This document shows positions 46,403 through 57,038 of a stretch of 64,000 nucleotides of DNA, piece after piece. The notes beneath the pieces are model-generated. The model searched no databases. It worked only from the letters and a program-made list of their open reading frames with translations, and was not told where the DNA came from. The stretch is from NCBI GenBank assembly GCA_900473915.1, contig UCNG01000022.1, forward strand, positions 20,680-84,679, in the 5' to 3' direction. Each line of letters starts with the position of its first letter. Within the stretch, counting starts at the first letter, position 1. The stretch is from Hyphomicrobiales bacterium (GTDB lineage Bacteria; Pseudomonadota; Alphaproteobacteria; Rhizobiales; Rhizobiaceae). The position numbers and the translations under genes are program-made.

Positions 46403-47596
46403 GTGAATTCAGAGGCACCATCCGGAACACCGCCCGCGGACGAGCAGCCAACGGGCGCGACGCAGGAAACGAACGCGACTTCAAAGCCGTTCGTGCCCAA
46501 ATCCGCGTCTGAAGCGCTGCGCCCCGAGCCGGGAACGCCGCCGCCGCGCAAGCGTTCGCGCCATGCGCGCAGCCAGATCGTGGTTTTCATGAATTTCATG
46601 CTGTCGCTGGTCGTGCTGGTTTTGCTCGGCGCGTCTGCCCTGTTCTATTTCGGCAAGATGCAGTTTGACGCTCCCGGCCCGCTCGCGACTGAAACGACAT
46701 TTCTCGTCAAGCGCGGCGCTGGTATCGCTGAAGTCTCCAACAGCCTGGAAAACCGCGAGATCGTCAGCGATGCGCGCATCTTCCGCTATGGTATGCGCAC
46801 GCTCGGACATGAAAATGATCTGAAAGCGGGCGAATACGCTATCCCCGCCGGTGCGACGATGCGCGACGTGATGAATATTCTCATCAGCGGCAAGTCCATC
46901 ATGTATCCGCTGACCATACCCGAAGGTCTGACGGTGAAGCAGATATTCGACCGTATTTCGGTTGATCCGATTCTTGTTGGCGACATGCCGAAGGACATGC
47001 CGCCGGAAGGCTCGCTCTTCACCGATACGCTGAATTTCACGCGCGGCACGACGCGTTCGGAAATCATCGAACGTATGGTTGCCTCCCAGAAGAAGCTCGT
47101 GGACGAAGCTTGGGCGAAGCGTAAACCTGACCTGCCGGTCAAGGACAAGAACGAATTTGTGACGCTGGCCTCCATCGTGGAAAAGGAAACCGGCATCGCC
47201 TCCGAGCGCCCTCACGTAGCCTCCGTCTTTGTGAACCGCTTGAAGAAGGGCATGCGGATCCAGTCCGATCCGACCATCATCTATGGGCTGTTCGGTGGCG
47301 CTGGCAAGCCGTCTGACCGCCCCATCTTCAAGTCGGACATCGAGAAGCCTACGCCTTACAACACCTATGTGATCAACGGTCTGCCGCCGACGCCGATTGC
47401 CAATCCGGGCAAAGCTGCGCTGGAAGCTGTGGCCAACCCGCTGGATACGGAAGACCTTTACTTCGTCGCTGACGGAACAGGTGGCCATGTGTTCTCCAAG
47501 ACGCTGCAGGAACACAATGCCAATGTTCGCAAATGGCGCTCCGTGGAACAGCAGAGGAATAATGGCAGCGTTACAAATCAGAGCGCCGGACAGTAG
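46403..47596 (+). CDS. mltG: Endolytic murein transglycosylase
   Basis: A 397-residue enzyme that cuts new glycan strands and sets their length. A cytoplasmic Pro/Arg-rich tail of about 55 residues precedes one membrane helix (FMNFMLSLVVLVLLGASALFYF). A LysM-like region and the YceG catalytic domain follow, with LASIVEKETGIASERPHVAS (Glu near residue 260) and QSDPTIIYG. It starts at GTG with GAGGTGA just upstream. It is followed by a strong terminator, then yicC. Confidence 0.95.
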   Translation: MNSEAPSGTPPADEQPTGATQETNATSKPFVPKSASEALRPEPGTPPPRKRSRHARSQIVVFMNFMLSLVVLVLLGASALFYFGKMQFDAPGPLATETTFLVKRGAGIAEVSNSLENREIVSDARIFRYGMRTLGHENDLKAGEYAIPAGATMRDVMNILISGKSIMYPLTIPEGLTVKQIFDRISVDPILVGDMPKDMPPEGSLFTDTLNFTRGTTRSEIIERMVASQKKLVDEAWAKRKPDLPVKDKNEFVTLASIVEKETGIASERPHVASVFVNRLKKGMRIQSDPTIIYGLFGGAGKPSDRPIFKSDIEKPTPYNTYVINGLPPTPIANPGKAALEAVANPLDTEDLYFVADGTGGHVFSKTLQEHNANVRKWRSVEQQRNNGSVTNQSAGQ

Positions 47597-47620
47597 AGAG
47601 GCCTCTGGTGCGTTTGTTTT

Positions 47621-47662
47621 AACCGGAGTCGGCGGCAAATGTCGGCTTCGGTTTGGTTTTTG
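47621..47662 (+). terminator. Terminator of mltG
   Basis: AACCGGAGTCG pairs with CGGCTTCGGTT over 11 positions, including two G-U pairs, and TGGTTTTT follows. It starts 24 bases after the stop. Confidence 0.75.
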
Positions 47663-47706
47663 AGTAAATCCGCATCACTGCGGACCTGAGTTGAGGGGAT
47701 GAACGC

Positions 47707-48606
47707 ATGGCGCTCCAAAGCATGACCGGATTTGCACGCCATGCCGTGCAGCACACCGTGAACGGCGGAGACGTGCGCATTGTCTGGGAAGTGCGTTCCG
47801 TCAACGGCAAGGGGCTCGACCTCCGGCTGCGCCTCCCGCAAGGTCTGGAAGCGGCCGAACACCCGGTCCGCTCAATGCTGGCACGCCATTTTTCACGCGG
47901 GAATTTTCAAGCAAGCCTCAGCGTGGAACGCAGTGAAGCTCAGGCCGGTTTCACCATCAACCAGGCGATGCTCGCCGAGGTCCTCGAACTGGGTGCAGAT
48001 TTACAGGCCAGGCACGGTCTCGCGCCTGCGAGCGTAGATGGCATTCTTTCGCTGCGTGGCATTATCGACCAGGTGCAGGTGGCTGACAACGAAGATGAAC
48101 GCGGCGTTTTGGAAGCTGCCATCGTCTCAAGTTTTGAAGAGGCGCTCAAGGCGATTGCGGATGCCCGGAAGCAGGAAGGTAAGGCTCTTTTTGCCATTCT
48201 GTCCGCGCATATCGATACTATCGAGCGACTGACCGAGAGCGCCCGCCGTGATCCGTCACGCAGCACCGACGCGATCAAAGTCCGCCTCGCCGGTCAGGTG
48301 GCTCTGTTGCTGGATGCCGCGCGTGAACTCGATGAAGCGCGGCTCTATCAGGAAGCGGCGTTTCTGGCGACCAAGGCTGATATTCAGGAGGAACTTGACC
48401 GGCTGGAAACTCATGTGGCGTCCGCTCGCAAGCTTCTGGCTGATGGCGGTCCCGTTGGGCGCAAGCTCGACTTTCTTTCACAGGAATTTAATCGTGAAGC
48501 AAATACACTGTGTTCCAAATCGAATGCGGCGTCGATCACAGCCATCGGTCTGGAACTGAAGGCGGTCGTGGATCAGTTTCGCGAACAAGTACAAAATCTG
48601 GAGTAA
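47707..48606 (+). CDS. yicC: YicC family endoribonuclease
   Basis: A 299-residue protein. The N-terminal [12 protein letters not shown] and [16 protein letters not shown] are the YicC signature, and the C-terminal DUF1732 part contains [17 protein letters not shown] and [21 protein letters not shown]. Members act as endoribonucleases on small RNAs in enteric bacteria; this has not been shown here. It is 8 bases upstream of gmk, matching a widely kept yicC-gmk pair. Confidence 0.95.
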   Translation: MALQSMTGFARHAVQHTVNGGDVRIVWEVRSVNGKGLDLRLRLPQGLEAAEHPVRSMLARHFSRGNFQASLSVERSEAQAGFTINQAMLAEVLELGADLQARHGLAPASVDGILSLRGIIDQVQVADNEDERGVLEAAIVSSFEEALKAIADARKQEGKALFAILSAHIDTIERLTESARRDPSRSTDAIKVRLAGQVALLLDAARELDEARLYQEAAFLATKADIQEELDRLETHVASARKLLADGGPVGRKLDFLSQEFNREANTLCSKSNAASITAIGLELKAVVDQFREQVQNLE

Positions 48607-48614
48607 CAGGTATC

Positions 48615-49277
48615 ATGGCCATCTCTTCGGTTGAAAATGGCGTCGCACGCAGAGGCTTGATGGTGGTGATCTCGTCGCCTTCCGGGGCCGGGAAATCGAC
48701 CATCGCCCGGCTGCTGCTGGAAGACAAGAAGATGAACCTTTCGTTGTCGATCAGCGTGACGACGCGCCAGCGCCGCCCGAGCGAGATCGAAGGGGTTCAC
48801 TACCATTTCAAGACGATCCGCGAATTTGAACGCCTGCGCGACAATGACGAACTGATCGAATGGGCCGAAGTTCACGGCAATTTCTACGGCACGCTTCGTG
48901 AAACTGCCGAGATTGCTCTGGCCGATGGTCAGGACATGCTGTTCGACATCGACTGGCAGGGCGCCGATCAGCTCCAAGCGAAGATGCCAGCCGATGTGGT
49001 TTCGATTTTCATCTTACCGCCCACCATGCGCGAACTGCAGCAGCGCCTGAACCGTCGTGCGGAAGACACACCGGAAGTTATTGAGACGCGCCTGCAGAAT
49101 GCCCGCTTCGAGATCCAGAAATGGGTGAAGTACGATTACATCGTCATCAATGAAGACCTTGACCGCTCCTTTGCCGCGATCAAGTCAATCATCGAGGCCG
49201 AACGTCTTCGCCGCGACCGCCGCCCGGGACTGTTCGATTTTGTAACCGGTTTGCTGGAAGAAGAGCCGGGAATCTAA
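48615..49277 (+). CDS. gmk: Guanylate kinase
   Basis: A 220-residue enzyme that phosphorylates GMP to GDP. The P-loop [16 protein letters not shown] is at about residues 20-35, the GMP-binding [19 protein letters not shown] follows at 47-65, and the Asp in [10 protein letters not shown] is conserved. I chose ATG 48615, with AGG 5 bases upstream. It is in an operon with yicC. Confidence 0.97.
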   Translation: MAISSVENGVARRGLMVVISSPSGAGKSTIARLLLEDKKMNLSLSISVTTRQRRPSEIEGVHYHFKTIREFERLRDNDELIEWAEVHGNFYGTLRETAEIALADGQDMLFDIDWQGADQLQAKMPADVVSIFILPPTMRELQQRLNRRAEDTPEVIETRLQNARFEIQKWVKYDYIVINEDLDRSFAAIKSIIEAERLRRDRRPGLFDFVTGLLEEEPGI

Positions 49278-49288
49278 AGCATTTCGAG

Positions 49289-49313
49289 GAAATCAGTCCA
49301 CCGAACTGATTTC
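49289..49313. other. Hairpin after gmk
   Basis: GAAATCAGT and ACTGATTTC are perfect 9-base arms around CCACCGA. No T-run follows directly. It may be another small dispersed palindrome or a weak terminator. A longer imperfect one with AGAGCGG/CCGCTCT arms lies at 49343-49382. Confidence 0.45.
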
Positions 49314-49446
49314 TGATCCCGCAGGTTAAGGCGAAAATACAAAGAGCGGCTCCGACGATTCTGTTAAAACAGGAACCGCTCTGCCGTTGGCAGTGGCTCG
49401 TCAGTGCTCTATTTCTCTGCAATCAGTTTTATAGATGGACAGCATG

Positions 49447-49593
49447 TCAGCCTAGCAGGATCAGCAGGCCATCCACCATGCCAAGGACGAGGATGAGCGC
49501 ACCCATGACGATGGCCGTCGCGACCAGCACCCGCCTTTGCCGGTCACGCTTTTCCGTTTGCTTGCCCGTCCAGTCATAGGGCGATTGAGGCAT
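49447..49593 (-). CDS. Small single-helix membrane protein, 48 residues
   Basis: A 48-residue protein. A polar, basic N-terminal half (MPQSPYDWTGKQTEKRDRQR) is followed by a single membrane helix (VLVATAIVMGALILVLGMVDGLLILLG). The ATG at 49593 has GGAGAGAA directly upstream, which is the main reason for believing it; the longer frame to 49692 lacks this. I recognise no family, and the function is unknown. It lies between convergent gmk and downstream of tldD in the same direction. Confidence 0.55.
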   Translation of the reverse strand: MPQSPYDWTGKQTEKRDRQRRVLVATAIVMGALILVLGMVDGLLILLG

Positions 49594-49723
49594 TTCTCTC
49601 TCCAGATCGGCGCGGCAATGAACGTCGCCATGCTGCCGTATCGGTAACCTGCACTTTACTGCCCTTTTTCGCAAGCAAGATAAGGCTGACAAATGCGCAT
49701 CAGCCCGGGGCGTGACGGCTTGA

Positions 49724-51136
49724 CTATACAGCCGTGCCGCCCACTGTTACCTGATCCATGCGCAGATGTGGCTGTCCGACGCCGACCGGCACCCATTGCC
49801 CGCCCTTGCCGCAATTACCGCTGCCCGTATCGAGCTTCATGTCATTGCCGATCATCGAAATACGTTTCATCGCATCCGGTCCGTTGCCGATCAGCATCGC
49901 GCCCTTGATCGGGGCGCCGACTTTGCCGTCCTCGATCATATAGGCTTCCGTGCAGCCGAACACGAACTTGCCGGATGTGATATCCACCTGACCGCCGCCG
50001 AAGGAAACCGCGTAGATGCCTTTTTTCATCGAGGCGATGATCTCTTCAGGCGTCTTGTCGCCTGAAAGCATGTAGGTGTTGGTCATGCGTGGCATTGGCG
50101 CATGGGCATACGATTCACGGCGTCCATTGCCGGTTGCTTCCATGCCCATGAGGCGCGCATTCTGGCGATCCTGCATGTAATTGACGAGTTTGCCGTCTTC
50201 GATCAGCACGGTGCGATTGGTCGGCGTGCCTTCGTCGTCAATGGTGAGAGATCCGCGACGTTCGGCAATCGTGCCGTCATCGACGACCGTCACGCCCTTG
50301 GCGGCAACCTGCTGTCCAAGCAAACCTGCAAAAGCAGAGGTCTTCTTGCGGTTGAAATCGCCTTCCAGCCCATGCCCAACCGCTTCATGCAGCATCACGC
50401 CCGGCCAGCCGTTCGCCAGGACGATGTCGAATGTACCAGCCGGGGCAGGGATGGCCTCCAGATTGACGAGCGCCTGACGCAGCGCTTCGTCCGCGGCGTG
50501 CTGCCAGCTTTCGGTCGTGACGAATTCGCCAAACCCTTTGCGCCCGCCAACCGTATGCGAACCTGATTCCTGGCGATCACCATTACCCGCCACCACCGAA
50601 ACGCTCAGGCGCACCATGGGCCGTATATCGCGCACGAAGTGACCGTCGGCGCGCAATATTTCGACCTGTTGCCATGAGCCTGCCAGCGAGACGGAAACCT
50701 GTCTCACCTTGGGGTCCTTGGCGCGCAAATAGGTATCGATCTGCTGCAACAGTTGCACTTTGGCGTCGAATGTCGGTGAACCGATGGGGTTCTCATCCGT
50801 ATAAAGATGACGATTGGTACGGGCAGGTGCCGCAGAGTAGTTCCCGCCATAGCCCTTCAAAGTCGCCGAAACGGCATCGGAAGCGCGTTTCAAGGCGGCG
50901 AGCGAAAGATCACCCGCATGGGCATAACCAATGGCTTCGCCAGCGACCGAACGCAAGCCGAAGCCTTGATCCTGATTGAAAGAGCCGGTCTTAAGACGGC
51001 CATTGTCGAAAACGAGCGCCTCGGCTTCGCGGTATTCCACGAAGAGTTCGCCATCATCGCTGCCTTTCAGGCTTTGGGCGACAAGGCGCTCGATATCGTC
51101 GCGGGGTGCGTCGAAACTGTCGATCAGGCTTTTCAT
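49724..51136 (-). CDS. tldD: TldD metalloprotease
   Basis: A 470-residue zinc protease that acts with TldE/PmbA in peptide maturation and small toxin/microcin processing. The metal motif is in MLHEAVGHGLEGD (HExxxH, about residue 259), with the C-terminal Cys in FVFGCTEAYMIEDGK and GSGNCGKGGQWVPVGVGQP. The ATG has an AGGA 9 bases upstream, but that site lies inside the right arm of a perfect hairpin (51142-51175). TldE is not in this window. Confidence 0.96.
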   Translation of the reverse strand: MKSLIDSFDAPRDDIERLVAQSLKGSDDGELFVEYREAEALVFDNGRLKTGSFNQDQGFGLRSVAGEAIGYAHAGDLSLAALKRASDAVSATLKGYGGNYSAAPARTNRHLYTDENPIGSPTFDAKVQLLQQIDTYLRAKDPKVRQVSVSLAGSWQQVEILRADGHFVRDIRPMVRLSVSVVAGNGDRQESGSHTVGGRKGFGEFVTTESWQHAADEALRQALVNLEAIPAPAGTFDIVLANGWPGVMLHEAVGHGLEGDFNRKKTSAFAGLLGQQVAAKGVTVVDDGTIAERRGSLTIDDEGTPTNRTVLIEDGKLVNYMQDRQNARLMGMEATGNGRRESYAHAPMPRMTNTYMLSGDKTPEEIIASMKKGIYAVSFGGGQVDITSGKFVFGCTEAYMIEDGKVGAPIKGAMLIGNGPDAMKRISMIGNDMKLDTGSGNCGKGGQWVPVGVGQPHLRMDQVTVGGTAV

Positions 51137-51175
51137 AAAAATACATCCTGCAGCATGTGTTTGCTGCAGGATGTA
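51137..51175 (-). terminator. Perfect hairpin with T-run directly before tldD
   Basis: TACATCCTGCAGCA and TGCTGCAGGATGTA are exact 14-base complements around 6 bases. On the minus strand the stem is followed by TTTTT and then the tldD ATG. It is well placed to end transcription from the upstream IalB-like gene and also contains the only visible ribosome site of tldD. Confidence 0.8.
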
Positions 51176-51279
51176 AGCCTTAAATCGGTTGAGAACAACT
51201 ACGCGATGCAGAACTGTTGAGATTCCGGTGATGGCGAGGCGAAAACCCTGTGTCGCCAGCGCCGGAATGTCGGTAGTTC

Positions 51280-51894
51280 TTAAGGGAGGGCGTCGAAGCC
51301 TTCGCCGAAGCCCTTCAGATCGACGGGAATGCCCACGCCTTCTTCCGGTGTCTGGAAGACGATGAAGGTGGCAGCCTTGCCCGAGCGCAGCGTCTTGAGG
51401 AGATCGTCTTCCAGGATCACCTCGGCGTAGCAGCCATCTTCAAAGCAACGGACGAAATAGGCGCGGCCAATATCCTTGCCGTCGACATTGAGGCCAAGCC
51501 CGTTGGGCAGCAGGACACCAAGCGGCGCCAGAACGCGAAGGATGCGGGCCTTGTTGTCTGCGGTTTTGAGAACGACAACCGAAAGGCCGAGTTCAGGGCG
51601 CTTTGCAGCGACCACGTTCTGGATCAGCGCGCACTGTTCAGTCTTTGCACCAGCGGGCGTGTCACAGAGAACCGACCAGGCGCCGTGCTGCGACTTCAGC
51701 TTGCCGCTCTGCTGCGGGCTGGCCGGAGCCGCCTGCGACTGTGCCGCAGGAGCCTCTTGCGGGGTTTGTAACTGGGCCGGTGCTTGCTGCGCAACCGTGG
51801 GAAGCGTTGCAACGGCGAGTGCCATGCTGGCGCCTGTTGCAAGAATTGCGAGGCGCTGGCTGATCGTGCGGCGGACAGGCATGCGAAAAGTCAT
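51280..51894 (-). CDS. Invasion-associated locus B (IalB) family periplasmic protein
   Basis: A 204-residue exported protein. The signal peptide (SQRLAILATGASMALAVATLPTVAQ, cleaved about residue 35) is followed by a Gln/Ala/Pro-rich linker and the IalB domain starting at HGAWSVLCDTPAGAKTEQCAL, with pairs of cysteines (CDTP..EQC and CFEDGC). Named for a Bartonella erythrocyte invasion locus; family members are common in Rhizobiales and need not be virulence factors. I chose ATG 51894 (GGAG 6 bases upstream) because the longer frame to 52020 has no signal peptide at its start. Confidence 0.85.
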   Translation of the reverse strand: MTFRMPVRRTISQRLAILATGASMALAVATLPTVAQQAPAQLQTPQEAPAAQSQAAPASPQQSGKLKSQHGAWSVLCDTPAGAKTEQCALIQNVVAAKRPELGLSVVVLKTADNKARILRVLAPLGVLLPNGLGLNVDGKDIGRAYFVRCFEDGCYAEVILEDDLLKTLRSGKAATFIVFQTPEEGVGIPVDLKGFGEGFDALP

Positions 51895-52297
51895 GAAATC
51901 TCCAGATCGAATCACCGGGACGTTAACGCGCTGCATTGGCCATGAAAAGCGCCGTGACGGGCGTTTGTCGGTCCTGGCCATCATAGCAACGGTGATACCG
52001 TCTGTTGCATCGATTGTCACGCGGCACGTTAAAGGAAACGTCTTGTCAAATCATGGCTTCATTATGGGTTTCCTGCGGTTTTCCCAAGTTTTCGCGGAGG
52101 AAGCGGACACTTCTGTTAAACCGAATAAACTTGAATATTCGCTCTTTCTCATGGGGCTGCGCGCAAAAATGCCGCACAGGAACATATTCGCCTTCCTTGC
52201 GGTGTGCGCTAAGGTGTGGTTTGAACGCCGACGGGGGATGCGGCCGTCTTTAACGTCCGGCGTCCAGCTCGAAAGGGCGAAAAGGGAGAGAGTTCTG
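51895..52297. other. Divergent gap between the IalB-like gene and coxB
   Basis: This 403-base stretch carries two divergent promoters and a long leader for coxB. In-frame codons continue upstream of the chosen coxB start through most of the gap, with several ATG codons, but the translation has no conserved features. No hairpin with a T-run and no gene is evident. Confidence 0.5.
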
Positions 52298-53182
52298 GTG
52301 GATAAGATTGTTGCCACAACGAAGGGCGCCTTCGGCGGCGCTCTTGCAGTGCTGTGGACGACTGGTGCCGCTTTTGCGGACCAGCCACGTCCCTGGGAAT
52401 GGAGATTTCAGGACGCAGCGACTGGGATTGCCGAACAGATTCATTGGTTTGAGCGCTATACGCTCTGGTTCATTATTCCGATTACCCTGCTGGTTCTGTT
52501 TTTGCTGGTCTGGGTCGTGCTTCGCTTCCGCGCAAGTGCAAACCCCGAGCCATCCAAAACCAGCCATAATACCGCTATTGAGGTGATCTGGACCATCGGG
52601 CCGGTCATCATTCTGTTGTTCCTGGCGGTTCCGTCATTCCAGCTTCTGACGGCGCAATATTCGCCTGAGGATCCAACGCTGACGGTCAAGGCCACGGGAT
52701 ATCAGTGGTATTGGGGTTACGAATATCAGGTCGATAATCCGGTCAGCTTCGATTCTCTTCTGTTGAAGGATGGTGATCGCGCCGCTGCCGGAAAAGAGGA
52801 TCATGCGCGTTATCCGCGTCTTCTGGCCGTCGACAATGAAGTCGTGGTTCCAGTCGGGGAAACGGTTCGCCTTCTCGTCACCGCCGCCGATGTGATCCAT
52901 TCCTGGACCATTCCGGCTTTCGGCGTGAAGATGGATGCTGTTCCGGGCCGTATCAACGAGGCATGGTTCAAGGCGGACAAGGAAGGCCTGTATTACGGCC
53001 AGTGCTCCGAGCTTTGCGGCAAGGATCATGGCTTCATGCCGATCGCCGTGCGCGTTGTCTCGAAAGAGCAGTATCAGACCTGGATCGCCGCTGCGGGATC
53101 GGATCTGAATGGCGCGAACAAGGCGCTTCAGGCCGCTGTTGAAGGTGGCGCAAACGATAAGGTGGCTGCGGCGGGTCTGTAG
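52298..53182 (+). CDS. coxB: Cytochrome c oxidase subunit II
   Basis: A 294-residue subunit that accepts electrons from cytochrome c at the CuA centre. A signal peptide (FGGALAVLWTTGAAFA) is followed by two membrane helices (about residues 50-75 and 90-115) and the periplasmic cupredoxin domain. CuA ligands are seen in CSELCGKDHGFM and the His in VIHSWTIPAFGVKMD; aromatic YQWYWGYEY is the entry site. I chose the GTG at 52298 (GGAG 9 bases upstream); ATG 52238 would lengthen the N-terminus before the signal peptide. It starts the cox operon. Confidence 0.93.
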   Translation: MDKIVATTKGAFGGALAVLWTTGAAFADQPRPWEWRFQDAATGIAEQIHWFERYTLWFIIPITLLVLFLLVWVVLRFRASANPEPSKTSHNTAIEVIWTIGPVIILLFLAVPSFQLLTAQYSPEDPTLTVKATGYQWYWGYEYQVDNPVSFDSLLLKDGDRAAAGKEDHARYPRLLAVDNEVVVPVGETVRLLVTAADVIHSWTIPAFGVKMDAVPGRINEAWFKADKEGLYYGQCSELCGKDHGFMPIAVRVVSKEQYQTWIAAAGSDLNGANKALQAAVEGGANDKVAAAGL

Positions 53183-53205
53183 ATCCCGAACGCCAAGACT
53201 GTTGA

Positions 53206-54882
<1,677 letters not shown>

Positions 54883-54891
54883 TCGTGCGTT

Positions 54892-54926
54892 GGGCGGAGT
54901 CCGGAAAAGACTTCGCCCTTCCTTGC
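54892..54926 (+). terminator. Hairpin after coxA
   Basis: GGGCGGAGTC pairs with GACTTCGCCC over 10 positions (one G-U pair) around CCGGAAAA, and TTCCTTG follows. It may reduce readthrough, giving less of the assembly genes than of the subunits. Confidence 0.6.
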
Positions 54927-55111
54927 AAAATGTGCTATGGGCGGACAGCATTCTGTTCCGCCCGTCGCCGGTAGACGAAAGTCGGCCATCGAGCACGACA
55001 TTTTCCGGCGGGAACAGAACGGTTTCCGGGAGGACATTGTTGTGATTGTGCCGATCCGCGCTGTAGGGGCGCGGGGTTCGGACCGGTGAACTTGAGGTTT
55101 TTGTAATTAAA

Positions 55112-56059
55112 ATGTCTCTGGTGGAAAAAAACGCAGGTACTGACGATGCGCTCGCTCTCTCCGAGGCGACTGCGCGCGATTACCTTGTTCTTTTGAAACC
55201 CCGGGTGATGTCCCTTGTGGTCTTCACCGGGCTGGTCGGTCTCGTCGTCGCGCCGGGACATATGAATCCTGTCCTTGCTGTCATCAGCATCCTGTGCATC
55301 GCGGTTGGTGCTGGCGCGTCGGGCGCGCTGAACATGTGGTATGATGCCGATATCGACGCTGTGATGAAGCGCACGCGCAACCGGCCCATTCCGGCAGGCA
55401 TCATTGCGCCCAATCAGGTTCTGGCATTCGGCCTGACGCTTTCCGCCTTTTCCGTCATCACGCTTGGCCTGATGGTCAACTGGCTGGCGGCCGCGCTGCT
55501 CGCTTTCACGATTTTCTTCTATGCCGTCATCTATACGATGTGGCTCAAGCGCTCGACACCGCAGAACATTGTCATCGGCGGCGCCGCTGGTGCGTTCCCT
55601 CCGATGATCGGCTGGGCGGCTGCGACAGGCGAAATCACTTGGGACAGCGTTGTCCTGTTCATGATTATCTTCCTGTGGACGCCGCCGCATTTCTGGGCAT
55701 TGTCGCTCTTTGCAGCCAATGATTATGAAGCGGCGCGTATTCCTATGATGCCTAACGTCAAAGGTGAGCTTTCGACCCGGCGTCAGGCGCTGTTCTATGC
55801 GCTCATCATGGCTCCGGTTGGTGTTCTGCCTTGGGTACTTGGCTTCGCGGGTCCTGTTTATGGCGCGATTGCCTTGCTGCTGGGGCTGGCTTTCGTCTAT
55901 TACGCATGGCGCATGTGGGTTGCCGGATCGCAGCCTGAAATGCTGGCGGCCGCCCGCAAGCTGTTCCGCTTCTCGCTGCTTTACCTGTCGGGAGTGTTTG
56001 CGGTGCTGCTTGTCGAGGCGCTGGTAATGAAGGCGCTGGTCGCCTTGGGAGTGGTCTGA
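55112..56059 (+). CDS. ctaB: Protoheme IX farnesyltransferase (heme O synthase)
   Basis: A 315-residue membrane prenyltransferase that makes heme O, the precursor of the heme a used by CoxA. The UbiA-like Asp motif is in [20 protein letters not shown] (about residues 75-94), and the second is in [19 protein letters not shown]. The [15 protein letters not shown] start and location in the cox operon distinguish it from ubiA. Its stop shares one base with the next start (TGATG). Confidence 0.96.
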   Translation: MSLVEKNAGTDDALALSEATARDYLVLLKPRVMSLVVFTGLVGLVVAPGHMNPVLAVISILCIAVGAGASGALNMWYDADIDAVMKRTRNRPIPAGIIAPNQVLAFGLTLSAFSVITLGLMVNWLAAALLAFTIFFYAVIYTMWLKRSTPQNIVIGGAAGAFPPMIGWAAATGEITWDSVVLFMIIFLWTPPHFWALSLFAANDYEAARIPMMPNVKGELSTRRQALFYALIMAPVGVLPWVLGFAGPVYGAIALLLGLAFVYYAWRMWVAGSQPEMLAAARKLFRFSLLYLSGVFAVLLVEALVMKALVALGVV

Positions 56060-56244
56060 TGGATAAAACCGTACAGAATCCGGTGGAGAACAAGCTGGAA
56101 TTGATCGTTCCGACGGAACAGCAGAAACGGGCTCAGCGCAATCGTTCGTGGGGACTGGCAATCGCCTTGGTGTTGTTCGTGCTTCTTGTCTATGTCGGCA
56201 CGATTGCGAAACTCGGCGCCAATATTCTGGTACGACCGCTTTAA
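56059..56244 (+). CDS. CoxF-like small membrane protein, 61 residues
   Basis: A 61-residue protein with a polar N-terminus (VPTEQQKRAQRNRSWG) and one membrane helix (LAIALVLFVLLVYVGTIAKLG). The ATG overlaps the ctaB stop by 1 base, and the gene is followed 21 bases later by ctaG, so it is translated with the assembly genes. Similar small proteins, called CoxF, lie between ctaB and ctaG in rhizobia. Their exact role in oxidase assembly is not known. Confidence 0.8.
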   Translation: MDKTVQNPVENKLELIVPTEQQKRAQRNRSWGLAIALVLFVLLVYVGTIAKLGANILVRPL

Positions 56245-56265
56245 ATATTATCTGGGGAGGAGAAA

Positions 56266-56877
56266 ATGGCGGATCTGCAGGAGAAGGGTCAAAAGCTGAA
56301 AAAGCAGCAGCGTTCCAATGCAACGATTGCTTTTGCTTGCCTGTCTTTCTTTGTCTGTATGATCGGTGCAGCCTATGCGTCTGTTCCGCTTTACCGCATT
56401 TTCTGCCAGGTGACGGGTTATGGCGGCACGACACAGCGTGTCGAACAATATTCGGATACCATCCTCGACAAGACCATCAAGGTGCGTTTCGATGCGAACA
56501 CCGCCAACGGGCTGCCATGGGATTTCAAGCCCGTGCAGCGCGAGGTCACGGTTCGTATCGGCGAAACGATGATGATCAAGTACGAAGGACGCAATCTGTT
56601 CAACGAGCCGACCTATGGCCGCGCGAGCTTCAATGTCGCGCCGGGGCGGGCGGGGGCCTATTTTAACAAGGTAGAGTGCTTCTGCTTCACGGACACGACT
56701 TTGCAGCCCGGTGAAGACTTGGAAATGCCGGTTGTGTTCTTTGTCGATCCGGAGATCGTGAATGATCCTGATCTGAAGGACGTCAAGACGATCACACTGT
56801 CCTACACATTCTTTCCGATCGAGAAGCCGAAGCCCGTGGCAAATGCCAAGGCCGAGATTTCAACCAACGGAAGCTGA
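56266..56877 (+). CDS. ctaG: Cytochrome c oxidase assembly protein CtaG (Cox11)
   Basis: A 203-residue copper chaperone that delivers copper to the CuB site. An N-terminal membrane helix ([21 protein letters not shown]) is followed by the periplasmic domain, with the copper motif [14 protein letters not shown] (CFCF) near residue 140 and [11 protein letters not shown]. Both the [18 protein letters not shown] segment and the motif are standard. GGAGGAG lies just before the ATG. Confidence 0.97.
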   Translation: MADLQEKGQKLKKQQRSNATIAFACLSFFVCMIGAAYASVPLYRIFCQVTGYGGTTQRVEQYSDTILDKTIKVRFDANTANGLPWDFKPVQREVTVRIGETMMIKYEGRNLFNEPTYGRASFNVAPGRAGAYFNKVECFCFTDTTLQPGEDLEMPVVFFVDPEIVNDPDLKDVKTITLSYTFFPIEKPKPVANAKAEISTNGS

Positions 56878-56970
56878 AATCGAGCGCGGCACATAATGCC
56901 GCAAAGACAAAAGAATGAAGCGGTTTTATTCTGATACGAGATACCGCTTGTCACAGACAGACTTGCTTGG

Positions 56971-56987
56971 AACCCCTTCAGGGGTTT
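56971..56987 (+). other. Hairpin before coxC
   Basis: AACCCC and GGGGTT flank TTCA, followed by TAAG. It sits in the leader between ctaG and coxC, where a repeated CCCTAAGGGG at 57013 could form an alternative pairing. An attenuation role is possible but unproven. Confidence 0.35.
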
Positions 56988-57038
56988 AAGCATGAAGGTA
57001 CGAGAGAGGAGTCCCTAAGGGGATTTACGGGGAGAGAC

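Noticed and set aside
54935-56434. 499-codon minus-strand frame opposite ctaB and ctaG
   Set aside because: The plus-strand genes carry clear prenyltransferase and Cox11 motifs. The antisense product is low-complexity and Arg/Gln-rich.
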